Positions 7,795 through 18,042 are shown, counted from the first letter of the stretch. The stretch: 64,000 nt of DNA from Blastococcus sp. TML/M2B (GCF_016612865.1 NZ_JAENZZ010000002.1:124001-188000), one strand, 5' to 3'. Translations and numbers: made by a program. The notes: a model not told the origin generated them from the sequence alone.

Positions 7795-10700
7795 ATGACG
7801 CTGCACAAGCTGACGGCCGGGGACGGCTACACGTACCTGACGCGGCAGGTGGCAGCGTTCGACGCGACGGAGCGGGGTCACGCCGGCCTGGGTGACTACT
7901 ACTCCCAGCGCGGAGAGTCCCCGGGGAGGTGGACCGGCAACGGCCTGGCCGGGGTCGGCGGAGTAAGCGCCGGTCAGCCCGTCACCGAGGAGCAGATGAA
8001 GTCGCCTCTTCGGGGAGGGGCGCCATCCCGACGCCGATCGGCTCGAGAAGGAGGCCCTGGCCCGGGGACAGGCACCTCAGGAGGCGCGGGCGGTGGGAGC
8101 CCTGGGGCGGGCCTTCTACGTCTTCGCTCCTCGAGCCGACGGCTTCCGAGCCCGCTGCGCGGAGGAGTTCGCCGCCTTCAACACTGCCCGCGGACAGCCG
8201 GCCACAGCCCCGGTTCCGGACGACGACCGAGCGAGGATTCGCAGCGACCTGGCCCGGGCCATGTTCGCCGAGGCCTACGGCCGCGCACCGCACGATGCCC
8301 GCGAGCTCTCAGGGTTGCTTGCCCGGGTCTCGCGGCCGGCGACGACGGCGGTGGCCGGCTACGACCTCACCTTCTCCCCCGTCAAATCCGTATCGGCGTT
8401 GTGGGCACTGGCCCCGCGGGCGGTGGCCGAGCAGATCGAGGCCGCCCACGCCGCCGCGGTCGCCGACGCCCTGGCCTGGCTGGAGGAGAACGCGTGCTTT
8501 ACCCGGCTGGGCACCGACGGGGTGCGACAGGTGGAGACCACCGGGTTGATCGCCGCGGTGTTCACTCACCGCGACTCCCGCGCCGGCGATCCCGATCTGC
8601 ACAGCCACGTGGCGGTGAGCAACAGAGTGCAGACCCGCGACGGGCTCTGGCGGGCGCTGGACGGGCGGGTGCTGCACAAGGCCGCCGTCGCCGCCTCCGA
8701 GCGCTACGACACCCGGCTGGAGGCGCACCTGGTCACCCACTTGGGGCTCCGGTTCGCCGACCGGCCTGGGCCCACCCCGGGACGGCGGACGGTGCGCGAG
8801 ATCACCGGCATGGAAGAGGGACTCCTGACGGCGTGGTCGTCGCGGCGTCAGGACATCGACGTCCGCCGCGCGGTGCTGGCCGACGGTTTCCAGCGCGACC
8901 ACGGCCGGCCGCCCACGGCGGTGGAGGCGATCGCGCTGGCGCAGCAGGCGACGTTGGAGACCCGCGGCCCCAAGCACGAGCCTCGCTCGCTCGCCGAGCA
9001 GCGGGCCACATGGCAGCGGGAGGCCGCCGCCGTCCTCGGCGGCACCGACCGCATCATCCGGATGCTCGGCCGCGTACTGGGCGCGCGCGGATCCCCGCAC
9101 CCGGGGATCACCGAGGCCTGGGTCCGGTCGGCCGCCGTCCGGGTGCTGGACACCGTCTCTGCTGCGCGGGCCACCTGGCAGGTCTGGCACGTGCGCGCCG
9201 AGGCCGAGCGGGTGGTGCGGGCCGCCGCCCTGGCACCGGACGACGTGGACGCCGCGGTCACCCGGGTCACCGAGGGGGTGCTCTCCCCCGCCCTGTCCGT
9301 TCCGCTGGGTGAGTCGGATCCGGTGGTCGAGCCGGCGGAGATGCGCCGCTCGGACGGGGCCAGCGTCTACACCGTCGCCGGTGCCCGGCTCTACACCAAC
9401 GAGGCGGTGCTGGACGCCGAGGCGCTGCTCCTGGGAGCCGCCGGCCGCCGCGACGGACGACGTGCCGATCCGGCCACGGTGGAGCTGGCGCTGCTGGAAG
9501 CCACCGCCAACGGCGCCGAGCTCAATCCAGGCCAGGCGCAGTTGGTGCGCGAGCTCGCGGGCAGCGGCGCCCGGGTGCAACTGGCCCTCGCCCCGGCCGG
9601 CGCGGGCAAGACGACCGCGCTGGCGACCCTGGCCCGCGCCTGGACCGCCGGCGGCGGAACGGTGCTCGGCCTGGCGCCCTCCGCCGTGGCCACCGCCGGA
9701 CTGCGCGACTCCGTGAGGGCTCCGTGCGACACGCTGGCCAAGCTCATTTGGTGCCTCGACGCCGGGCAGGCACCCGACTGGGTGGCCGGCATCGGGCCGA
9801 CCACGCTGGTGGTCGTCGATGAGGCCGGCATGGCCGGCACCCGCGAGCTGGCGCGCGCCGTCGAGTACGTCCTGGGGCGGGGTGGATCGGTGCGGCTGGT
9901 CGGCGATCACCAGCAGCTGACCTCGGTCGCCGCCGGCGGCGTGCTGGCGGAGATCGCCGCCACCCACGGCGCGGTCACCCTGACCCAGTTGGTGCGCTTC
10001 ACCGACCCGGCCGAGGCCGCGGCCACCGTCGCCGTCCGGGACGGCGACACCCTCGGGCTGGGCTTCTACCTGGACTCCGGCCGCGTGCACGTCGGGGACC
10101 TGGCTGCCTGCGCCGAGCATGCCTACACCGCCTGGGCCGCCGACGCCGCCCGCGGTCTGGACGCACTGCTGCTGGCCGCCACCCGGGACCTGGTCACACA
10201 GCTGAACCAGCGGGCGCGGGCCGAACGGCTGGCCCGCGTTGCCTCCTCCCCGGGCGCGGAGGTCGAGCTGGCCGACGGCACCCGCGCCGGGGCCGGGGAC
10301 CCGGTCATCACCCGCGCCAACAACCGGCGGCTGCCGATCACCGCCACCGAGTGGGTGAAGAACGGTGACCGTTTCACCGTCCGGGCCGTCGGCCGGGACG
10401 GCGCCCTCGACGTCGTCCACACCAGCACCGGACGGCGGATCACCCTGCCGGCGGGCTACGTCGCCGAGCACGTGCAGCTCGGCTACGCGACCACGGTGCA
10501 CGGCGCCCAGGGCGTCACCGCCGACGTCTGCCACACCGTGCTCACCGGCGGCGAGTCCCGGCAGCTGCTCTACGTCGCGCTCTCCCGCGGGCGCGCCGCC
10601 AACCACCTGTACCTGACCACCGTCGGCGACGGCGATCCGCACAGCATCGTCACCCCCGCCGCCGTGTCCCCGCCCACCGCCACCGACCTGCTGGCCGGCA

Positions 10701-13288
10701 TGCTGGCCCGCGACGGCGCCCAGACCTCCGCGGCCGGCGCCCGCCGGGCGCTGGCCGACCCGGCCGAGCAATTGCACTCCGCCGCCACCCGGTACGCCGA
10801 CGCGCTGCGCGTCGCCGCCGACCACCGCCTGGGTGCCGCGACTGCAGAAGAACTGGAGAACGCCGCCGAGCGCCTGCACCCGGGGCTGACCAGCGCGCCG
10901 GCGTGGCCGGCGCTGCGCGGGCACCTGGCGCTGCTCGCGCTCACCGGTGCCGACCCTGTCGCCGTCTTGAGGACGACGGTCGAAGCGCGGGAACTGGAGA
11001 CGGCGAGTGACCCGGCTGCCGTCCTCGACCACCGGCTGCCCGTGTCCGGCCCCGCTGGCCCGCTGCCGTGGCTGCCCGGCATCCCGGCGGCCCTGGCCGA
11101 CGATCCGCGGTGGGGTCCCTACCTGGCCGCCCGCGCGGATCACGTCACTACCTGCGCGGCCCGTGTTGCCTCCGCCGTCGTCGAGATGACCGCGGCCACC
11201 GCACCGACCTGGGCTCAGCGACTGCTGGGCCCGGACCACGAGGCACTGCGGGCCGACCTCGCCGTCTGGCGCGCAGCACTCGCCGTTCCCGACAGCGACC
11301 GGCGCCCCACCGGACCGCCCCGGCGGCCGGCTGCGGAACGCCGATCCCAGACGCGACTCGACGAGGCGGTGACCGCCGCCGCTCCCGCCCGGGACAGCTC
11401 GGTGTGGGCAGCGCTGGCCGACGGCATCGACCCCCGCATCCGACGCGACGAGCACTGGCCGGTCCTCGCCGACCGGCTGGCCGCCGCCGACCGCGCCGGT
11501 CTCGATGCCGCCGGCATGCTCGCCGCCGTCGCCGCACGGCGTCCGCTGCCCGACGACCTGCCCGCCGCGGCCCTGTGGTGGCGGCTGTCGCCCCACGTCG
11601 CTCCGGCCACCGTGCCCGCGGCGGGCTCGGCCGGACCGCGCCCGGACTGGTGCGCCACCCTGCTGGGCCGGCTGCCCGTCGAACAGGCCGAACGCGTGCT
11701 GGCCGACCCCGCATGGCCGGCGCTGGTCGCCGCGGTCGCCAACGGCATCCGCACCGGCTGGTCCCCCGCCGACCTGCTCACCGCCGCATTCGCCGGGCTG
11801 CCACCCGCGGTGACCGGCGACGTGACCGGGCTGGCCGAAGCGCTCGTCTTCCGGGTCGCCGCCCTCACCGACCCAACCCCCGCGCAGCACCCCGAACCGC
11901 TGCCGGCCGATCTGCAGCCACCCGACGACGCGCACCTGCTGCCGACCGTGCCCGCGCCAACCACCGCCGCCGACCCGGCGGACGTGCCGCCCGGCGACGA
12001 GGACGCGCCGTTCGACCCTGACTACGACACCCATCCCCCGGCGTCGCCGCCGCGGTACCTCACGCCGGACCCGTTCACCCTGACCGGCGCGGTCGAGGCC
12101 GCCGACGACGCGGACTACCTGCTCGAGCAGCACTTCTGGGCCACCGCCGTGGTCGGCCGCGATCGGCTCATCGAGCTCAACACCCAGACCGCCGCCTTCT
12201 TCACCGACCACTACCCCGACTCCTGGGCGCCGGGCTACCTGCGCGACCGGCTGGGCACCGACCTCACCGCCGATGCTTGCTTCACCCCCGGCTACGCCTC
12301 GGCCGGCTGGACGGCGCTCGTCGACCACCTGCGTGGCCTCGGCGCCACCGATACCGAACTGGTCACCGCGGGCCTCGCCCAGCGCGCCCGCACCGGCGCG
12401 CTGATCGACCGGTTCCGCGACCGGCTCACCTTTTCCATCCACGACCTCGATGGCGCGATCGTCGGCTTCATCGCCCGCCGCCACCCCACCGCAGCCGACG
12501 ACGGACGCGCCGGACCCAAATACCTCAACACCCCGGGTACCGACCTGTACCGCAAGGGCGAGCACCTGTTCGGGCTCCACGAAACCCGATCCACGCTCGC
12601 CGCTGGAGCCACCCCGGCTCTCGTCGAGGGACCACTGGACGCCATCGCCCTCACCCTGGCCGGTGCCGGGCGGACCGTCGGCGTTGCCACTCTCGGCACC
12701 GCCCTCACCGACCGGCAAGCCGACCTCCTCGGCCGCTACATCCGCACCGACGGTCCCGGCATCCTCGTGGCCACCGACAACGACCTCGCCGGGCAGCGCG
12801 CCGCCGAGCGCATCTACTGGCAACTCACCAGCCGCGGTGACGCCCCGCGCCGCCTCGCCCTACCCGAGGGGCTCGATCCCGCCGACCTCGTCCACCGCGA
12901 CGGCGCCACCGGGCTGCGGACGGCCATCGACTCCTCATGCAGCCTCGCCGACATCCTGCTCGACGCCCGCGTGACGCTGGCTTTGTGCAGGCGGAGCGTT
13001 TTGGACATTCATGCGGCACTGCGCGAGGCCGGCGCGATCATCGTTGCCCTGCCACCCTGCCGGTGGCTGGCGCACATCGATCGGGTCACCGAGGCACTTG
13101 GCGTGCCACCCGGCACCGTCCACAGGGCCGTGCTCGACGCCGACTCGAACACCTCGGCGCTTAGCAGAGCCACGGCTGATCCCCCACGGGCGTCCCGCTC
13201 GATGCCCCCAACCGAGGATCCTCCGCGGGCTGCCCATACGGGACAGCCGCCGAGAGCCAACTCTCCCGACCTGCATCTCGCCCGATAG
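7795..13288 (+). CDS. MobF-family (TrwC/TraI) relaxase-helicase with C-terminal TOPRIM primase-like domain; frameshifted near its start
   Basis: This is the conjugative relaxase: it nicks oriT, stays bound to the 5' end and unwinds the strand. ATG 7795 begins MTLHKLTAGDGYTYLTRQVA, the usual MobF N-terminus. At 8005-8006 one extra C breaks the frame; removing it reads MKSLFGEGRHPDADRLEKEA and continues to 13288 (1830 residues restored). Seen: HUH metal motif DLHSHV (about residue 275), Walker A GAGKTT (about 600), Walker B VVVDEAGMAG, and the superfamily 1 motif TVHGAQGVTAD. The C-terminal third adds a DnaG-like TOPRIM with LVEGPLDAIAL (about 1610) and ATDNDLAGQ, preceded by a primase-like zinc-free segment. 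The fusion means relaxase, helicase and primase-like functions in one chain. Whether the frameshift is real or a sequence error decides activity; without it the N-terminal catalytic tyrosine region is lost. Confidence 0.85.
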
Positions 13289-13632
13289 TCGGTCCCTGAA
13301 GGAACATCAGAGGTCGAACCCGACTGCAGGGCGGGAACCGTATTGAGGCGGCGCTCCGGCCCGCAGGCCGGGGCGTAGGGACGGGTCAGTGGAGGGGCGC
13401 GCCCGCCAGCCAAGCTCGAGCGGCGGCTGTGGCGTCGGCGACCAGTCGCTCGGCGATGCCCTCGGTGGTGGAGTCCCACGCGAAGTCTCAAGTACACCGG
13501 GGAATAGGGCGATCTGCTCCCAGCCCGCGCCGCCGCGCTGCGCCGCGGGTTCGCCGATCACCTAGCTGAGGAGTACCTCGGCCTCTGTTGAGGCGCGGAA
13601 GTTGTCGCGGCGCCGAAGTACCGTCCGCACCC
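13289..13632. other. Intergenic region with a gene fragment
   Basis: No complete gene. On the minus strand a frame ending in TGA at 13386-13388 reads DFAWDSTTEGIAERLVADAT and then AAARAWLAGAPLH, which has real-gene codon bias over about 100 bases and no upstream continuation. It looks like the stranded C-terminus of a lost gene; family unknown. A hairpin lies at 13353-13374. Confidence 0.35.
13353..13374 (+). terminator. Hairpin after the relaxase gene
   Basis: CCGGCC-CGCA-GGCCGG, extended by a G-T wobble and two more pairs to a 9-bp stem with a 4-base loop, 65 bases after the relaxase stop. There is no T run, as is common for actinobacterial terminators. Position and stability suggest transcription termination. 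Confidence 0.35.
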
Positions 13633-14451
13633 GTGGCACCGACGAGAAGGCCTCCTTGGTCTGAAGGCGTAATCGACTCGCTGAGTGCTGTACTGGCATC
13701 GACAGAGTGGCCGGGGCTTAAGGGTTGGGAAATCGCCCGCTTGCTCGATAGCGTCCGCATCCAAGACCCCTTCCCTACGGGGACCAAGCGGCATCGGCTC
13801 TCAGCGGCACTCGTCAATCGGCAGGTGGCTGACCAGTCGAGCCATCGCCTCCTGACCTTCGTGGTTGCTGCGCTCGACCCCGCTCGCTACATCGCGGACC
13901 CCGGACGCTTCGAAGCTCTGCAGCAGGGCGTCAACGAGGTCCTGTCGATGGTCGGACTTCGCATCACCGACCAAGGCAAGCCAACCACCGCCAAGCAGGC
14001 TCGGACGCTCGACGAGGTTGCTGAGTTGGCCGGTCGGCTGCGCGGCGAGATGAACCGCCGGGGCGTGCACCCGCAGGTTCTTGCCTATTGCCAAGAGGAG
14101 CTGCTGCGACGCTCGGTCTTCCATGCCGTGTTCGAGGCGACCAAAGGCCTGGCCGAACGACTGCGTCAGATCAGCGGCAGCGTGCTCGACGGCGCTCATC
14201 TGGTCAACGCCTGCTTCGCCAAGGCCAATCCCGTCATTCGCATCAACGCTCACCGAACCTCTAGTGAGGTGAGCGAACACAGCGGCTTCGCCAACGTGTT
14301 GCGGGGCGTGTTCGGAACGTTCCGCAATCCAACGGCGCATGCTCCGCGCACCGAGTGGGCGGTCAGCGAGGCCGATGCCCTAGACCTGTTTTCGATGCTG
14401 TCGTACCTGCACCGCCGCCTCGATCGAGTGACGGTCGACCGCCGGATCTGA
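13633..14451 (+). CDS. TIGR02391 family protein
   Basis: 272 residues from GTG 13633; a TTG at 13588 would add 15 residues with no family match. Seen: WEIARLL near the N-terminus, HAVFEATKGLAERLR in the middle, and the C-terminal block GFANVLRGVFGTFRNPTAHA followed by ALDLFSMLSYLHRRLD. This block is the hallmark of TIGR02391 (Hypoth_ymh), a family seen in mobile and defence-rich regions. The RNPTAH part has the R-N-x3-H arrangement of HEPN-like RNases, so an RNase activity is possible but not established for the family. It lies just after the relaxase and ends 10 bases before a strong terminator hairpin. Confidence 0.8.
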   Translation: MAPTRRPPWSEGVIDSLSAVLASTEWPGLKGWEIARLLDSVRIQDPFPTGTKRHRLSAALVNRQVADQSSHRLLTFVVAALDPARYIADPGRFEALQQGVNEVLSMVGLRITDQGKPTTAKQARTLDEVAELAGRLRGEMNRRGVHPQVLAYCQEELLRRSVFHAVFEATKGLAERLRQISGSVLDGAHLVNACFAKANPVIRINAHRTSSEVSEHSGFANVLRGVFGTFRNPTAHAPRTEWAVSEADALDLFSMLSYLHRRLDRVTVDRRI

Positions 14452-14460
14452 GCCCGGGCC

Positions 14461-14498
14461 GCGGCGCGGGAGGCAGCGTCAACCGACTCCCGCGCCGC
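14461..14498. terminator. Strong bidirectional terminator hairpin
   Basis: GCGGCGCGGGAG (14461-14472) pairs perfectly with CTCCCGCGCCGC (14487-14498): a 12-bp all-paired stem with a 14-base loop. It sits between two convergent genes (plus-strand gene ending 14451, minus-strand gene ending 14504), exactly where a shared terminator is expected. Confidence 0.7.
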
Positions 14499-14503
14499 AG
14501 TTG

Positions 14504-14644
14504 CTACTTCCCCTTGCGCTTGGCCGGGGTCTGGGACAGAGCGCTACCGGCGGCTGTCTTGGAAGCCTTCGACGTGCGTCCGTCACGCAGCACCTTGGAC
14601 GCCGCCTTGGCGGCCTTAGCGCTGGTCTTGTTCTTCGCTGCCAT
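14504..14644 (-). CDS. Small basic Lys/Ala/Ser-rich protein, 46 aa
   Basis: ATG 14644 is preceded by GGAGG with a 5-base gap, a clear ribosome site. The product begins MAAKNKTSAKAAKAASKVL and contains RDGRTSKASKTAAGSALSQ. It is rich in Lys, Ala and Ser and strongly basic. Short proteins with the same SKVLRDxRTSKxSKTAAGSALSQ pattern occur widely in actinobacteria as uncharacterised proteins; I recall the pattern but know no proven role. Nucleic-acid binding is a guess from charge. Confidence 0.75.
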   Translation of the reverse strand: MAAKNKTSAKAAKAASKVLRDGRTSKASKTAAGSALSQTPAKRKGK

Positions 14645-14763
14645 GGTGTCCTCCAACAGGGACGGCCGTGGGGAGGGGTAGGCGCTGACGCCCCCGGCCA
14701 ACAGGCCGGCGGCGGAGGCGTCAGGCCAACTTCAGCTGCTCAATCGCGACGAGGCGCGACGAG

Positions 14764-14856
14764 TCAGCGGGGCTTGACCGTGATGGTGACGGTTCGAGTC
14801 ACCTTGACGGGCACACGGACGACCTTGGTGGTCCGCACGACACGGCGAGGGGGCAC
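14764..14856 (-). CDS. Very small basic protein, 30 aa
   Basis: GTG 14856 has GGAAGGAG 6 bases upstream, a strong ribosome site. The product reads MPPRRVVRTTKVVRVPVKVT and then RTVTITVKPR: alternating Val/Thr with Arg and Lys, so a basic beta-rich peptide. It lies upstream of and on the same strand as the 46-aa basic protein, and the two may be cotranscribed. No family recognised. The ribosome site is the main support. Confidence 0.45.
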   Translation of the reverse strand: MPPRRVVRTTKVVRVPVKVTRTVTITVKPR

Positions 14857-15291
14857 GGTCGTCTCCTTCCCGACAGCTTCTGGTCCGTCCGCCCGAGCGT
14901 GGCGCTGGCCGCGCCGAACTCGACGACTTGTAGCGTCGTGATTTCCTCCTGCCCAGAGGACTCGCGAGGCCCCGGACTGGTCCCACCCCGGACCTTCCGG
15001 GGCTTTGTGCTGTCTGTAACTAGAGGAACACGCGGACACGACAAGTTGGGCGCGACACGCTCAAACCAGCACTACATCTAGCTCTTGGACTGTACGTAGC
15101 TACCAGATGTAGGGGTTGTGGCCGGACGATCGAAGCTAGTGGCCACCACTGACAGTTTCGTCGTCGAGGGGTGAGCGGGCGCCGGCACGAGAGGGTGACG
15201 CCAAGGGAAGGTGCACCCACAACGCGCTGGCCGTAAGGGCGAGACCAGCTCGCTGTGACGCTGGGCGGGAGCTCGGTCGCATAGGGATCGA
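14857..15291. other. Gap without a recognised gene
   Basis: About 435 bases between the 30-aa gene and the end of the gene at 15292. No frame with a convincing start and codon bias was seen on either strand. The segment 15000-15130 is distinctly less GC-rich than its surroundings and could hold the promoter for the minus-strand small genes. Confidence 0.4.
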
Positions 15292-16608
15292 CTATCGGGA
15301 CGGCGGGATCTGTCGCGGTGCGTGGAGCACCCGGATGCCCTCGCTCTCGCGGTCGACGGCGTGAGCACGACTGAGCACGCGCTCGGCGTTGCCCGGCACC
15401 TTCGTTCCTCGGTCGCGCCGGTCGGTTCGGTGCTGTTGCGCCCGTGGCCCTGTGCCGGCCGCTCGGTGCAGCACGTCGGCCAGTCCGGTCGACAGATCAG
15501 CGGCCCGACCGACGACCTGCCGAAGACCGTCAAGGTCGGCGCCGCTGGCCCGCACGTGTCGTCCTGCGATCACCGCCTCGATCCGGTCCTGGGGCATGGC
15601 CTCCATGCGTGGCAGGTCTCGGGCGTTCGCGAACAGCTGGCCGGTGCGGGACCAGCGCTCGACCGCCATGGTGAGGTGGTCGGCGAGAACCGGCATGTGG
15701 CTCGCGACCTGCTGGACCGCTGCTGCCGCGTCCGCGGCAGTCCTGCGGTCGTGCTGCTCCCCTATGTCGGCGGGCGCGCCGACCTCGTTGCGCAAGGCGC
15801 GGACGAGCGCCTGCGACGACGCGACGACGCCTCCGCGGTCGTCGTGGGCTCCTCGGCGTCCGTCGTGGAAGACCATGCTGGCGCGGCCGGCGTGTTGCCA
15901 GGCGAGCCCGGCGACCAGCAGCGGTCCGGCGTCCCTTCCGGTCATGCCCGCCGCGACGGCGGCGTAGCGACTGGTGAGCTCGGCGGCGGCGACGGCGGCA
16001 CGGAAGTCCCGCAGTGTCAGGTCGTCGGCTCGCTGTGCTCGGTCGAGCGCGGCCAGGAGGCCGGCGGCGGCGTCCAGGACGGTCACCTCGGCCTCTCCGG
16101 ACGGCGGTCCTGGCAGGGGAACCAGACGGTCGAGCACCACGGAATCCGCGCCGGTGGGCGGATCGGCCTGCGCGTCACGCTCGATGGTGACGGCCAACTG
16201 GCGGACGACGTCCAGCTCCGGAGCTGCCGCCTCCGGCAGCAGACGGCGACCGAGCCGTGCGCAGTGGTCAGCGACCTCGGCCACCTCGACGGTGGCCGCC
16301 CAGCGGTGGGAGCGGCCCATGACCGACCGGTCGAGGCCGATGAGGTCGGCGGCGGCGCCGGCGAGATCGGTGAGCGGCCCGCCGCTGTGCGGCCACAGCC
16401 GGCCGGCGGTCGTGCAGGCGGCAGCGAGCGCGGTGACGTTGCGCTGCCGGTGGCTGTCGCCGGGGGTGAGCCCGTCCTCGGCAAGCCCGGACAGCGCCCG
16501 GCCGAGGTGGGCCAGTGCTCCGCTGACGTCCTCGATGGCCGCCACCGCCGGGCGGGCACCGGCTCGGTCGGTGAGGTCGTCGAGCAGCTGCCGCAGGGTG
16601 GTGACCAC
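15292..16608 (-). CDS. Hypothetical protein of the conjugation operon, 438 aa
   Basis: Last gene of the long minus-strand transfer operon. ATG/GTG-type start at 16608, 3 bases after the stop of the gene at 16612, so translation is probably coupled. The protein is almost entirely Ala-, Leu- and Arg-rich helix (long runs like LAAACTTAGRLW and AAAAVQQVASHMPVLADHL), soluble, with a disordered basic C-terminus of about 60 residues. No catalytic motif was seen. Its place suggests an accessory transfer or DNA-processing protein. Confidence 0.65.
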   Translation of the reverse strand: MVTTLRQLLDDLTDRAGARPAVAAIEDVSGALAHLGRALSGLAEDGLTPGDSHRQRNVTALAAACTTAGRLWPHSGGPLTDLAGAAADLIGLDRSVMGRSHRWAATVEVAEVADHCARLGRRLLPEAAAPELDVVRQLAVTIERDAQADPPTGADSVVLDRLVPLPGPPSGEAEVTVLDAAAGLLAALDRAQRADDLTLRDFRAAVAAAELTSRYAAVAAGMTGRDAGPLLVAGLAWQHAGRASMVFHDGRRGAHDDRGGVVASSQALVRALRNEVGAPADIGEQHDRRTAADAAAAVQQVASHMPVLADHLTMAVERWSRTGQLFANARDLPRMEAMPQDRIEAVIAGRHVRASGADLDGLRQVVGRAADLSTGLADVLHRAAGTGPRAQQHRTDRRDRGTKVPGNAERVLSRAHAVDRESEGIRVLHAPRQIPPSR

Positions 16609-16611
16609 CGT

Positions 16612-16908
16612 TCAGCCCAGCCGTCGCAAGGCGTGGCGGGCGGCGCGCGCGGCGTCGAGGACCGGTGTGCTGGCGAAGGTGTGCTCGTCGAGGAGGCCGA
16701 GTGCGCCCATGGCTGCGCGGATGCTGGCGGCGGGGTCGCCGTCGATCAGCGGGACCGGTTCGGTGCGTCCGCCGGCGAGCTCGAGGAGCTCGGCGGCGTA
16801 GAGGCACTCCAGGGCGATGTCGGCAGGCACTTGCTCCCGGTCGGCGCCGACGGCGTCGAGCAGGGAGGCGGCGTAGCCGAGGGGGTCGCTGACCGTGTCG
16901 ACGGTCAT
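16612..16908 (-). CDS. Small hypothetical protein of the conjugation operon, 98 aa
   Basis: ATG 16908 with a GAGGAGAGG-type ribosome site 10-18 bases upstream. Product begins MTVDTVSDPLGYAASLLDAV; helical and acidic in the first half, with a basic tail RAARHALRRLG. No family recognised. It lies between the 186-aa and 438-aa genes in one operon (16-base and 3-base gaps). Confidence 0.65.
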   Translation of the reverse strand: MTVDTVSDPLGYAASLLDAVGADREQVPADIALECLYAAELLELAGGRTEPVPLIDGDPAASIRAAMGALGLLDEHTFASTPVLDAARAARHALRRLG

Positions 16909-16924
16909 GAGGCACGTCCTCTCC

Positions 16925-17485
16925 TCAGGGGTTGGTTCTGTCGACGCTTGCGTCGCCGCGGTCGGCGGCGGGGGTGTTGCGGGACATCTGTGGAGGACCG
17001 ACCGGGCTGTGTGTGGTCGAGGAGCGGTGACCGGTGGCAGCGCGCGTCGGAAGGGCGGCGGCGCAGTCGTCGAGCAGCCGCCAGTGCAGCTCGCGAGCGG
17101 GGTGCCGGTCGGGCAGCGGAGCGGCGGCGGCCAGCGCAGGCAGCCGGGCGGCGACGTCGTAGCCGGCGGTCGCGGCGCGGGCGAGCGCGGCGGCCAGCGG
17201 CAGCCAGTCCGGGCCGCGAACGAGGCGGGCGTCGATGACGGCCACGAGCTGCCGCCAGGCCGGGTCGGTGGCTGCGTCGTCGTCGCCGTGCCCTGGTTCG
17301 CTCTCCAGGTCGGCGGCGATCTGCAGGATGCGCGTGGCAATCGCGCGACGGCCCTCGTCGGTCGCGGCGTCGCACCAGGCGGCGAGCAGGTGTGGGGTGT
17401 GCCGGACCATCCAGGCGCGGCTGATCCGCACGCCGGCGAGCAGCGACACCCAGTCGCCGCGGTCGGACCGGAAGGCGCTGGGCAT
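16925..17485 (-). CDS. Hypothetical transfer-region protein, 186 aa
   Basis: ATG 17485 overlaps the stop of the upstream gene by one base (TGATG), so translation is coupled. Begins MPSAFRSDRGDWVSLLAGVR; contains HTPHLLAAWCDAATDEGRRA and PAWRQLVAVIDARLVRGPDW. Tryptophan-rich helical protein with a disordered C-terminus. Not assigned to a family. Coupling to the coupling-protein genes suggests an accessory part in DNA transfer. Confidence 0.65.
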   Translation of the reverse strand: MPSAFRSDRGDWVSLLAGVRISRAWMVRHTPHLLAAWCDAATDEGRRAIATRILQIAADLESEPGHGDDDAATDPAWRQLVAVIDARLVRGPDWLPLAAALARAATAGYDVAARLPALAAAAPLPDRHPARELHWRLLDDCAAALPTRAATGHRSSTTHSPVGPPQMSRNTPAADRGDASVDRTNP

Positions 17486-18042
17486 CACTTGCCTCCTGCC
17501 GCTTCGGGGGTGTGGCCGGTCGGGGTGGCGCCGAGGTCGCCGTCGAATAACGCTCGACGCGCCGCGGTCGCCTGCGGGCTGTTGTATTCGGCGGCCCAGG
17601 AGCGGGCGGGCCAGTCGGTGTGCCGGCCGGGTGGACAGCCGATGCCGAGCCGCTCGGCCAGGCGGGCGTGGAAGGCGGGCAGCGCGTAGCGGTGCCACTC
17701 CTCCAGCGCGTGGGGAGCCGCCGCGTCGGCGGCGGTGGCACGCAGGCAGGCTAGGACCGCGAGTTCGTGCACGAGATGGGGATGGGCGGGCCAGCAGGAG
17801 GGGATCGCCTGGGTGGTCTGCCAGGCGTAGCTGTGGTTGAGCCAGGCGGCGACGTCGTCCAGCCACGGCCACAGCCGGGTGCGTACATGAGCCGAGCAGG
17901 TCGCCGGGTCCCAGGGCCGGTCCAGCAGCCGTAGGCCGGCGGGGTCGAGGCCGGCGTCCTCGGCCTGCCGGAGCTGCTCGATGGCCCGGCGGATCTCCCG
18001 CGGCGGCAGCGGGAACGGCACGGCCACGTGGGAGGCGGTCAT
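17485..18042 (-). CDS. Hypothetical transfer-region protein, 185 aa (DUF4913-like?)
   Basis: ATG 18042 overlaps the stop of the coupling-protein gene (ATGA). Seen: LWPWLDDVAAWLNHSYAW, IPSCWPAHPHLVHELAVLA and LEEWHRYALPAFHARLAERL. The pattern of a W-rich N-terminal helix, CWPxHPxLVxELAxLA, then EEWHR is reminiscent of DUF4913 proteins next to actinobacterial transfer genes, but I am not certain of this family. No catalytic residues evident. Probably a cytoplasmic partner of the coupling protein. Confidence 0.65.
   Translation of the reverse strand: MTASHVAVPFPLPPREIRRAIEQLRQAEDAGLDPAGLRLLDRPWDPATCSAHVRTRLWPWLDDVAAWLNHSYAWQTTQAIPSCWPAHPHLVHELAVLACLRATAADAAAPHALEEWHRYALPAFHARLAERLGIGCPPGRHTDWPARSWAAEYNSPQATAARRALFDGDLGATPTGHTPEAAGGK

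Noticed and set aside
8309..12823. A 1504-residue open frame on the minus strand opposite the relaxase
   Set aside because: It is the mirror of a GC-rich coding strand; the product is Gly/Val/Gln/Arg-rich with no family features, while the plus strand carries clear relaxase, helicase and TOPRIM motifs.
14780..14810. A GGTTCGAGTC string that looks like a tRNA T-loop
   Set aside because: No acceptor stem, anticodon arm or CCA end can be built around it; it lies inside the 30-aa basic protein frame.
15322..17238. A 638-residue plus-strand frame
   Set aside because: It is antisense to three overlapping minus-strand genes that have ribosome sites and coupled starts.
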